A stretch of 19,450 nt of DNA from DASQHM01 sp035632095. Lineage in GTDB: Bacteria; Pseudomonadota; Alphaproteobacteria; Ferrovibrionales; Ferrovibrionaceae. Below, piece by piece: positions 1 through 6,917 of the stretch. Each line of letters begins with the position of its first letter. Position 1 is the stretch's first letter. The notes beneath the pieces were generated by a model. It was given only the letters and a program-made list of their open reading frames with translations. It had not been told where the DNA came from and did not search any database. The translations under genes were made by a program, and so were the position numbers. The stretch covers positions 1 to 19,450 of the forward strand of contig DASQHM010000038.1 of NCBI GenBank assembly GCA_035632095.1. Reading direction: 5' to 3'.

Positions 1-989
1 TCCTGGCGGTCGCGCTTCGTTTGGCGGCCGTCATTCGCCGCGAAGGCATCGACATCATCCGCGCCACGGAACCGTGCTATTGCGGACTTATCGCCATGGT
101 GACCGCCATGCTGACCGGCCGGCCCTGGTGCGTGTCGCTGCATGCCGATTTCGACCGGCGGTTCGCCCTCGACGGCCCAGCCGTCGCGGCGACCGTGTTC
201 GGATCGCGTGCGCTGGCCAATGCGATAGAACGCTTGGTCATTTCGCGGGCGCCGATGACCTTGCCGATCCGCGAAAGCCTGATCGGCTATCTGAAAGCCC
301 GTGGCGCGCGGGCCGACCGCATTCGAGTCATTCCCCATGGGCTCGACATCTCGGTTTTCGCGACGCCGTCGGCCATCGACGTATCGGCACGCTTCGATGT
401 GCCGTCGGGACATCGCATTGTCAGCTTCGTCGGACGTTTGGCGCGGGACAACTACATCGACGACGTGCTCGACGTGGCGCGGCATATCGCGGCAACCCGC
501 GGCGACGTCGTAATGTTGATGATCGGCGGCGGCACGGAAGAGGCGCGCGTGCGGGCCGAGGTATCGGGCAACCCGGGTTTGGCGCGGGTCGTTCGGATGC
601 CGGGTTACCAGCCGCGCGACGTCGTGGCGGCCGTGCGGCAAGCATCGGCCGTCAGTCTTTGCCTAATGGGCGGGTTCAGTTTGATCGAAGCCTGCGCCGC
701 GGCGTCGCCTGTCGTCGCCTACGACGTGGAATGGCACGGCGAATTGGTTCGCGACGGCGAGACCGGGTACCTGATCGCCGAACACGATCTCGCGGGCTTG
801 TACGTTGCCGTCGACAGGTTGCTGGACCGGCCGGACTACGCGCGCAAGCTCGGCCAAGCGGCGCAACACCTCGCGCTCGCCCGGCACGATCACGCGGCGT
901 CGGCGGCAGCGAAGCGCAAGGCCTATGCTGAACTACTCGAACTCGAAAACCGCGGCGTCCGGTGCGCCTTCCGGCGGAGCGCACCATGA
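1..989 (+). CDS. Glycosyltransferase family 4, N-terminus cut by window start
   Basis: The reading frame is open from the first complete codon (position 3), so the gene begins upstream. About 328 residues are visible, against the usual 350-420 for GT4 enzymes. What is seen is the end of the acceptor-binding Rossmann domain, then the inter-domain segment with VIPHGLDISVF (nt about 330-360), a SFVGRL strand opening the donor domain, and the C-terminal GGFSLIEA...SPVVAYDVEWH...GETGYLI region (nt about 670-775). This is the GT-B fold of retaining glycosyltransferases, which move a sugar from a nucleotide donor onto a lipid-linked glycan at the cytoplasmic membrane face. The first Glu of the usual EX7E motif is not evident; only the second (LIEA) is. 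The stop overlaps an ATG (ATGA at 986-989), implying coupling to the next gene. Donor and acceptor cannot be read from sequence. Confidence 0.85.
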   Translation, partial: LAVALRLAAVIRREGIDIIRATEPCYCGLIAMVTAMLTGRPWCVSLHADFDRRFALDGPAVAATVFGSRALANAIERLVISRAPMTLPIRESLIGYLKARGARADRIRVIPHGLDISVFATPSAIDVSARFDVPSGHRIVSFVGRLARDNYIDDVLDVARHIAATRGDVVMLMIGGGTEEARVRAEVSGNPGLARVVRMPGYQPRDVVAAVRQASAVSLCLMGGFSLIEACAAASPVVAYDVEWHGELVRDGETGYLIAEHDLAGLYVAVDRLLDRPDYARKLGQAAQHLALARHDHAASAAAKRKAYAELLELENRGVRCAFRRSAP

Positions 990-1036
990 GCCTGTCGCGG
1001 CGGTTCTTCGATCCGGAGCGAGACCGAAGGTCGTGA
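986..1036 (+). other. Sixteen-codon overlapping ORF, possible true N-terminus of the methyltransferase
   Basis: An ATG at 986 overlaps the preceding stop as ATGA. It has a good ribosome-binding sequence, GGCGGAG at 973-979, six bases upstream. It encodes only 16 residues (MSLSRRFFDPERDRRS) and ends at a TGA (1034-1036) that overlaps a GTG start at 1033. It could be a short coupling ORF that carries ribosomes to GTG 1033. It could also be the real start of the methyltransferase, separated from it by a one-base frameshift near 1028-1032: a -1 shift there joins DRR to VVTGIQIG. The strong ribosome-binding sequence here and its near absence before GTG 1033 favour the frameshift idea, but one sequence cannot settle it. 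Confidence 0.4.
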
Positions 1037-1800
1037 CGGGTATTCAGATCGGCCGGCCGGGTTCGGCCGCCCACTGGCACGAAGCCGAACACTTCGCCGC
1101 CCAACTATCGACGCCCGGCGGTCGTGCGCTGATCGACGGCCGTTGGCGGGTGTTCCGTTCGGCGCTCGAGCGCTGGTTGCGGCGGCGCTCGCCTTCGGGC
1201 CCGGTCCGTGTATTGGACGCCGGCTGCGGCGACGGGATCAATCTTGCGGGCCTCAGGGATATTTTCGCAGCACTGAACGTGGAAGCGGAAATCTGCGGCT
1301 TGGATTTCAATCCCCTGCGGCTCGACCGCGCGCGCGCTCAATCGGGGATCGCCGGATTGTTGCAGGGGTCGGTCACGGCCCTGCCGTTTGCCGAATCCAC
1401 GTTCGATGTAGTCCTCTGCAATCACGTCATCGAGCATGTGCCGGATCACGGCGGCGCCGCGCGCGAGCTGCGCCGCGTTATCAAGCCGCGCGGGCTGCTG
1501 CTGCTTGGCGTGCCGAACGAAGGCTGCCTGCTTGCGCGGCTCCGCAACGGCGTTTTGCAGCCATCCATTCTGCGCACGACCGATCACGTGAACTTTTATA
1601 CGCGGAATTCCCTGACCGGCATGTTGCGGCACGCCGGTTTCGCGATCGAGCGGGTCGAAACCGAGGGCTTCTTTCTGCCGCACTTGCGGCTGACGTCCCT
1701 GCTGGCGCGAACGGCGGCCGGCGCGCGTGCGCTGGACAAGCTCGGGCACATGGTGCCGAGCCAGGCGGCGGGCTTGATCGTCTCGGCGGCGGCGGAATGA
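1033..1800 (+). CDS. Class I SAM-dependent methyltransferase
   Basis: This 255-residue protein has a Rossmann methyltransferase core. Motif I, VLDAGCGDG (residues about 60-68), binds SAM. An acidic strand end follows (CGLDFNPLRLDRA), then a motif II/III stretch VVLCNHVIEHVPDHGGAARELRRV, typical of Methyltransf_11-type enzymes, and a GLLLLGVPNEG strand. The C-terminal part (TDHVNFYTRNSLTGMLRHAGF) resembles the cap seen in small-molecule or glycan O-methyltransferases. The context suggests methylation of a sugar hydroxyl in the polysaccharide, but the substrate is unknown. The start is uncertain: GTG 1033 overlaps the stop of a tiny upstream ORF and has only GAAGG, too close, in front of it. 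The frame is open further upstream, but that part looks like out-of-frame sequence of the previous gene. The N-terminus may be misplaced or frameshifted. Confidence 0.8.
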   Translation: MTGIQIGRPGSAAHWHEAEHFAAQLSTPGGRALIDGRWRVFRSALERWLRRRSPSGPVRVLDAGCGDGINLAGLRDIFAALNVEAEICGLDFNPLRLDRARAQSGIAGLLQGSVTALPFAESTFDVVLCNHVIEHVPDHGGAARELRRVIKPRGLLLLGVPNEGCLLARLRNGVLQPSILRTTDHVNFYTRNSLTGMLRHAGFAIERVETEGFFLPHLRLTSLLARTAAGARALDKLGHMVPSQAAGLIVSAAAE

Positions 1801-1804
1801 TTCG

Positions 1805-3322
1805 ATGAACGGCATCGCCGTCGCTTGGGCGCGCTTACTAGGCTTGCAGATCGTCGGCCTTGCCGTTGCCGTCGCGACCGTCGCCATCGCCGCCATCGTC
1901 GTGCCGCCGGCCGTATATGGCCAATACGCACTGGTGCTGTCGCTGCTGCAGGTGATTTCCCCAGTGACGCTTTCTTGGATTTCGCAATCGGCAGTCCGCT
2001 TCGGCCGCGAGGAATACCTGCTAAACGGCGGCATCGCCGCGACGCTTGGAAGCGTACTGGCGATGCAAGTGCCGCTATTCGGCCTGGTCTGTGTCGCCGT
2101 GTGGATTGCGATGCCCTGGCTGGAGACCTGGGCCGCGGGTGCGCGGTTCGACTGGATCGCGTTTACCGCCCTAGGCGGCATCGCGGCGGCCGAAACGCTT
2201 GCCTATGCGGCGCAGGCGGCCGGCCGCTTCACCGGCTACGGCGCCGGGCAATTGCTGGTGCGCGCCGGACTTGCCGGCGCGCTCGTGCCGATTTATTTCG
2301 GCGTCGGCGCGGATGCGCGCCTCCTGCTGGCGGGCACGGCGGCCGGCTCGATCGCCGCCGCCGCAATGACATTCGTTTCGATCCCCCGCCGGTCGCGGGC
2401 CAAGCTGCGCTTCGATCCCCCGCTCGCTCGGCGCATCCTTGCCTACGGCTGGAAGCTTCCGCTTGGTGCGGCATCCGGCATTCTTTTTGCGTGGATCGAT
2501 ATCTGGTTCATTCGTTCGCTGATCGATCTGGACGCGGCCGGGGTCTATGCCTGGGCGTACAATGTATTCCGCATGGCGGCGATGGTTCTGATGCCGCTCT
2601 CGACCGTACTGGCGCCCTTGATGGCCGATCTGCGGCTGAGCGGGGATCGCGATCGCTCCGCGCGTGGATTGCGTGCGATCCTGGCGGCGTTCATCTTGGC
2701 CAGCGCCATGGTGCCGATCGGTCTGGTGCCGTTGCGTTGGGCGGCGGAGTTGATCGTGCCCACGAATTATCACGCTGCCATCGCGCCGGCGATCATGCTC
2801 GGCGGCACCATGTCCTTGCAGCTCTTCGTCTTGGGCGTGAATCCGTTGGTCATGGCCTATGAGCGCGCGGTCGGTGGCGTCGTGATCTTGAACGTCGCCA
2901 TGCTTGGGCTCAACGCTGTCGGCGACTTGCTGCTTATTCCGCGATTGGGAATTCTCGGCGCTGCGGCGGCGACGGCATCGGCGACGTGGCTCTCGGTGCT
3001 GGTCATGAACCGCTTGGCGTGGCGCTTCTCGCAGCTCGACCGAGAACTGGAACGCTCGACGACGCGGCTTGTCGCCGCGGTCGGCGCGGCCGACCTCATG
3101 GCGGCATTCGCGATCGCGGAAGTGCAAAGCGTCTATTGGCCCTGGGTTTTGGCTGCGGCGGCCGCGTTGTCGTTTTTCGCGCTTCGGCGCGCGGGGTACT
3201 TGCGCGGCCTCGGCGCCCTGTCGCCGCAATTGGCCGCCCTGCCTTGGGGCCGAACCATGGTGCAGGCGATTGCGTGGTGCGAAGGCCGGGCGCGGCCGAG
3301 CGTGGCGCCGGAACAGGTGTGA
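1805..3322 (+). CDS. Polysaccharide flippase, Wzx/MATE-like membrane protein
   Basis: This 505-residue protein is strongly hydrophobic, with many alanine-, leucine- and valine-rich segments separated by short charged loops, consistent with about 12-14 membrane helices. The N-terminal pattern is a first helix at residues about 11-33, then PPAVYGQYALVLSLLQV, a family-like YGxYxL motif seen in Wzx/RfbX oligosaccharide flippases. Internal segments such as LAYGWKLPLGAASGILFAWIDIWF are also typical. Such proteins move undecaprenyl-diphosphate-linked repeat units from the inner to the outer leaflet of the cytoplasmic membrane. Start ATG 1805 lies five bases after the previous stop with a GGCGGA sequence upstream. 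The gene implies a Wzy-dependent assembly route, but no Wzy polymerase is visible here. The exact substrate cannot be inferred. Confidence 0.88.
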   Translation: MNGIAVAWARLLGLQIVGLAVAVATVAIAAIVVPPAVYGQYALVLSLLQVISPVTLSWISQSAVRFGREEYLLNGGIAATLGSVLAMQVPLFGLVCVAVWIAMPWLETWAAGARFDWIAFTALGGIAAAETLAYAAQAAGRFTGYGAGQLLVRAGLAGALVPIYFGVGADARLLLAGTAAGSIAAAAMTFVSIPRRSRAKLRFDPPLARRILAYGWKLPLGAASGILFAWIDIWFIRSLIDLDAAGVYAWAYNVFRMAAMVLMPLSTVLAPLMADLRLSGDRDRSARGLRAILAAFILASAMVPIGLVPLRWAAELIVPTNYHAAIAPAIMLGGTMSLQLFVLGVNPLVMAYERAVGGVVILNVAMLGLNAVGDLLLIPRLGILGAAAATASATWLSVLVMNRLAWRFSQLDRELERSTTRLVAAVGAADLMAAFAIAEVQSVYWPWVLAAAAALSFFALRRAGYLRGLGALSPQLAALPWGRTMVQAIAWCEGRARPSVAPEQV

Positions 3323-3335
3323 ACGGCTCGTCGGC

Positions 3336-5270
3336 ATGTGCGGCATAAACGGCATAGTCTGGCATGACGGCGCGATCCCTGGCGCCGCGGACCTGGTCGA
3401 AGCGATGAACGGCCGTTTGCGCCACCGTGGGCCCGACGGAAACGGCGTCTGGAGCGGCGATCATGCGGCCTTCGGTCAAACGCGGCTCAGCATCATTGAT
3501 TTGAGCGATCGCGGCCGGCAACCGATGCAAAACGCCGACGGCTCTCTGATCCTGGTCTGCAACGGCGAAATCTACAATCATCGCGAATTGCGCCGCGACA
3601 TGGAGCTCGACGGCTATGCGTTCCACAGCGACACAGACGTCGAAGTTATCCTGCCGCTGTACGAGCGGTTCGGCGAGCGCTGCGTAGACAAACTCGTCGG
3701 AATGTTCGCTTTCGCGATCTGGGATACGCGCCGGCGCCGCCTGTTCATGGCCCGTGATCGCATCGGCGAAAAGCCGCTTTACTACGTGGCGGACAGAGGC
3801 CGCTTGGCTTTCGCTTCGGAGATCAAGGCCTTGCTGACTTTGCCCTGGCTCGATCGGGCCGTACGCGAAGAGGCAATCCCGTCGCTGATGGTCTATCAGA
3901 CGCTGCCGGCGCCGCTGACCATATTCCGCGCCGTCGACGCGCTGCCGCCGTCGACGACGTTGGCTTGGGACCAGAGCGGCATGCGGATCGAGCGATATTG
4001 GCATATCGATTTTTCGCGACGCCGCGCGTGGCGCAAGAACGATGCTATCGACGCCTACGATGCGTTGATGGCGCAGAGTGTCGAAGGTTGCCTGATTGCC
4101 GACGTTCCGGTCGGCGTGCTGCTGTCGGGCGGCGTCGACTCGAGCACGATCGCCGTGCTCGCGGCCGAGCGCCACGCGGGCATTCGCAGCTTTTGCATCG
4201 GACACGATGCGCCGGGCGCACCCGATCCGGAATTTCCGCGCGCCCAGGCCGTGGCGGAACGCATCGGCACCAGGCATCGCAACATCCAATTCGATTTTCC
4301 GACTCTCGCCGAATTGCCGCGCATCCTGTCCGGGTACGACCAGCCTATGTGGTGCATGGTGGCTCTCTATGTGGATCGGTTGGCCGAGCTCATTCGCCGC
4401 GAGGTAAAAGTAGCGCTCTCCGGCAACGGCGCCGACGAAGTCTTCTCGGGCTATGCGGCCTATGCGAGGTTGCCGGTTCTGGATGTGTTGCACCGCGTGG
4501 CGCGTCCGCTGCCGGAGTGGATCGCCAACGTGGCGCCCGATTCTATGGGGCAGCGTCTGAGGCGCGTATTGGCTGCCGCAGGTCTGCCGCTGGCGGCGCG
4601 GCGCGGCGCGGTGCTGTCGCTGCTGGCCGACGACATGCTGCAGAAGCTGTGCACGGCCGACTTCGCGGGCCGTTGGCGCGGTTCCGATCCCGGCCGGTTC
4701 GTTGTCGATGCGGTGTCGCCATCAAACCCGCAGACCTTGGCGGATGCGGTCACCTACGGCGACCTCATGGTCTATCACCAGCACGGCCACGCAACGATCG
4801 CCGACACCTCCAGCATGGCTCATGGTCTGGAACTGCGCTCGCCGTTCCTCGACCACCGCATCGTCGAATTTGCCGCTTCATTGCCGCGCCACCTGATTCT
4901 GCCGCTGACGCCCCGGCCGTCCCAGGCCAAGGCGCTATTGAAGGAAAGTCTGGCCGCCAAACTGCCCCGCAAGCTGGTGTATGCGCCGAAAGTCGGTTTC
5001 GGCTACGGCATTCCCATGGACGATCTGGTGCGCGGCGCTTGGGCTGGTCCGGTCCGCGACCTGCTGATGGGCGGCCGCTACCTCGAACTCGGCATTTTCA
5101 GCCGCGAGGGCGCCGCATTCGCCATGTCGCACTCCTATCAGGCGACCTGCATTCTGCTCTGCTTCGCCATCTGGGCGGAAATGTATTTGTTCGGCAGCGA
5201 TGCAAGCGCGTTGGCGGCGCGTTTTGCCGGCGAGGTTCCGGAGCAGGCCGCGGCGCGAGGCGTCGCGTGA
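3336..5270 (+). CDS. asnB: AsnB-type glutamine-dependent amidotransferase, paralog 1
   Basis: This 644-residue protein has the two-domain asparagine synthetase layout. The class II glutaminase domain carries nucleophile Cys2 (MCGI), RGPDG (31-35), NGEIYN (76-81) and SDTDV (98-102). The synthetase domain has the pyrophosphate loop SGGVDSS (264-270) and SGNGADE (362-368). The start at MCGI fixes ATG 3336, because Cys must be residue 2. It would release ammonia from glutamine and transfer it to an adenylated carboxylate. In glycan loci, relatives such as WbpS amidate uronic acids, and that is the likely role rather than asparagine synthesis. Near residues 489-494 the usual KVDRxSM stretch reads ADTSSM, replacing the conserved Arg, which suggests an altered acceptor. 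No clear ribosome-binding sequence precedes it, so reinitiation is likely. Its stop overlaps the next start by one base (TGATG). Confidence 0.9.
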   Translation: MCGINGIVWHDGAIPGAADLVEAMNGRLRHRGPDGNGVWSGDHAAFGQTRLSIIDLSDRGRQPMQNADGSLILVCNGEIYNHRELRRDMELDGYAFHSDTDVEVILPLYERFGERCVDKLVGMFAFAIWDTRRRRLFMARDRIGEKPLYYVADRGRLAFASEIKALLTLPWLDRAVREEAIPSLMVYQTLPAPLTIFRAVDALPPSTTLAWDQSGMRIERYWHIDFSRRRAWRKNDAIDAYDALMAQSVEGCLIADVPVGVLLSGGVDSSTIAVLAAERHAGIRSFCIGHDAPGAPDPEFPRAQAVAERIGTRHRNIQFDFPTLAELPRILSGYDQPMWCMVALYVDRLAELIRREVKVALSGNGADEVFSGYAAYARLPVLDVLHRVARPLPEWIANVAPDSMGQRLRRVLAAAGLPLAARRGAVLSLLADDMLQKLCTADFAGRWRGSDPGRFVVDAVSPSNPQTLADAVTYGDLMVYHQHGHATIADTSSMAHGLELRSPFLDHRIVEFAASLPRHLILPLTPRPSQAKALLKESLAAKLPRKLVYAPKVGFGYGIPMDDLVRGAWAGPVRDLLMGGRYLELGIFSREGAAFAMSHSYQATCILLCFAIWAEMYLFGSDASALAARFAGEVPEQAAARGVA

Positions 5271-5779
5271 TGAAGCGCTTCGCCGTCGATCGCCTTGGCT
5301 ATCCGCCCGGCAGCGGGGTGCCGATCTGGCTGGTGAATTGGCTGTTCCAGCGCGTCTTCCGCCTCGACGCCGAGTGCCGCTACAACAAGCATTTCACCAG
5401 CCGCTTGTTGCATACGCGCGGCCTCGAGATCGAAGACGAATGTCCGATCGTGCGGCGGAGCCTGACGGTCAGCGGCGGCTGTTACATCAATGCCGCCGAC
5501 GGGTTGTGGATCGGTCGCGGCACGATCTGGGCGCCGAACGTGGCGATCGTTTCGCAAGAGCACGGCCGCGACGACCTGCGGAACGCGCCGCCAACGCCGG
5601 GCATCCGCATCGGCCGCGATTGCTGGCTCGGCTTCGGCTCGATCGTCATGCCCGGCGTGATCCTGGGCGAGCGCACCATCGTCGGCGCCAACGCCGTCGT
5701 GACCAAATCCTTCCCCGAAGGCAATGTGGTGCTGGCCGGAGCGCCGGCGCAGGTCGTCGGCGTGCGGTCGGCTGCATAG
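5270..5779 (+). CDS. Left-handed beta-helix (hexapeptide repeat) acyltransferase
   Basis: This 169-residue protein belongs to the LbetaH family of WcaF/WbbJ/maltose-acetyltransferase type. Repeats with the [LIV]G pattern run from about residue 68 to 146: LTVSGGCYINAADGLWIGRGTIWAPN, then IRIGRDCWLGFGSIVMPGVILGERTIVGANAVVTKSF, closed by the characteristic VLAGAPAQVVG tail. His98 in SQEHGRD is a candidate catalytic base. Enzymes of this shape act as trimers and move acetyl groups from acetyl-CoA to sugar hydroxyls or amino groups. Here it probably O- or N-acetylates a sugar of the polysaccharide. Because WbpB- and WbpI-like genes lie downstream, a WbpD-like N-acetylation of a 3-amino sugar is possible, though the sequence looks more like the O-acetyltransferase subgroup. 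ATG 5270 shares one base with the preceding stop. Confidence 0.85.
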   Translation: MKRFAVDRLGYPPGSGVPIWLVNWLFQRVFRLDAECRYNKHFTSRLLHTRGLEIEDECPIVRRSLTVSGGCYINAADGLWIGRGTIWAPNVAIVSQEHGRDDLRNAPPTPGIRIGRDCWLGFGSIVMPGVILGERTIVGANAVVTKSFPEGNVVLAGAPAQVVGVRSAA

Positions 5780-5794
5780 GCATCGGACGACGCC

Positions 5795-6913
5795 GTGGAC
5801 CGCCGCATCCTGCCGATGCTGCGCTGCCCCGTTTCGGGCGGATCGCTGGATTTGATCGAGATCGATGGCGATACGGCGGATGGACTTTCGCAGGTGCGGA
5901 CCGGCATTCTGCATTGCAAAGAGTCGAAACTCTGGTACCCGATCATCGCCTACGTTCCCGTCATGCTGACGTTTCCGACGGCGCTGGTCGACGGCTTTGC
6001 CAGGGACCACGAATCCGCATTGCGGGCGTTGCCGGACTATCGGGCGCCGCCACTTGCGCCGATGCCGGGCGAAGCATCGGTGCAACGCACATTCACCGAG
6101 GAATGGCAGGGGCTCGGCGACGACGAGCGCACCTTCATCTATTCCGACAGCGAACTCGTCGCTCTGCATCGGGACGTCTGGCTGCAACTCACCGACGGCG
6201 AGCGGGCAGGCGTCAAAACGGTGCTCGACGTCGGCTGCGGTTTCGGCAAGGAAGCCATCGTGCTGGCCGATATCTTTCCGAATGCCGAGGTATTCGGCGT
6301 TGATCTCAACCTGTCGCTGCTGCAAGCCGGGCCGAACCTAAAACAGCACCGGCGCGTTCATCCGATCATCGCCTCGCTGTTCCGCCTGCCCTTCGCGAAG
6401 GAGAGCTTGGATCACGTGCACTGCCAAGGCGTCCTGCATCACACGTATTCGACGGAGGAGGGCTTCAAGTCCCTGTCGCCGCTGCCGCGCCGTGGCGGCT
6501 CGCTCTTCGTCTGGGTCTATGCGCACGAGGATTCCATGGTCGTGCCAGGTTTCCGCGGCGCGTTGATTCGCATCTACTGGCTCGTGTCGCATCGCATCGG
6601 CCGGCCGATCCTGTCGCGGCTGCCCGGCCCGGTCCGCAACGGCGCGATGACGGTCATGGCGGCGTTGCTGCATCCGCTGATCAAGCTTCGCGACCGCAGC
6701 CAGACCAGCTGGCGCTTCCGCAACACGTTGCATGGGCTCCGCGACGCCTTTACGCCGCGCTACGCGCATCAGCATGGATTCAACGAAGTTCTGACCTGGT
6801 TCGAGGACGCCGGCTTCGAGCCTCGGCTGCAGTCGCCGGCGCGGTATCGCGACTTGATCGGCAAGCGGCTGCTCGGTGTCGGCGTCTTCGGGCGCAAGGT
6901 AAAGGCGGGCTGA
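5795..6913 (+). CDS. SAM methyltransferase with N-terminal Trm112-like segment
   Basis: The protein has 372 residues and two parts. The first 60 residues (ILPMLRCPVSGGSLDLIE, then TGILHCKESKLWYPI and YVPVML) match the pattern of a Trm112/UPF0434-type module, with CP at 11-12 and Cys41. After a linker comes a Rossmann methyltransferase core: VLDVGCGFG (143-151), GVDLNLSLL (168-176), and CQGVLHH (210-216). The remainder (about 240-372) has hydrophobic and basic helices that may contact membrane or a lipid-linked substrate. Fusions of a Trm112-like module to a methyltransferase are known in glycan and secondary-metabolite clusters; the module is thought to support folding or substrate binding. 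A role in glycan methylation is inferred from context. Start GTG 5795 gives the module a plausible beginning; the ribosome-binding sequence is weak. Confidence 0.83.
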   Translation: MDRRILPMLRCPVSGGSLDLIEIDGDTADGLSQVRTGILHCKESKLWYPIIAYVPVMLTFPTALVDGFARDHESALRALPDYRAPPLAPMPGEASVQRTFTEEWQGLGDDERTFIYSDSELVALHRDVWLQLTDGERAGVKTVLDVGCGFGKEAIVLADIFPNAEVFGVDLNLSLLQAGPNLKQHRRVHPIIASLFRLPFAKESLDHVHCQGVLHHTYSTEEGFKSLSPLPRRGGSLFVWVYAHEDSMVVPGFRGALIRIYWLVSHRIGRPILSRLPGPVRNGAMTVMAALLHPLIKLRDRSQTSWRFRNTLHGLRDAFTPRYAHQHGFNEVLTWFEDAGFEPRLQSPARYRDLIGKRLLGVGVFGRKVKAG

Positions 6914-6917
6914 ACGC

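Noticed and set aside
1105..2181. Long - strand open frame opposite the methyltransferase and flippase
   Set aside because: It is antisense to two well-supported genes, has no recognisable motif, and is rich in Arg/Gln/Ala as expected from the complement of GC-rich coding sequence.
3096..4493. A 465-codon - strand open frame opposite amidotransferase 1
   Set aside because: It is a shadow of the AsnB coding strand with no motif and no ribosome-binding sequence.
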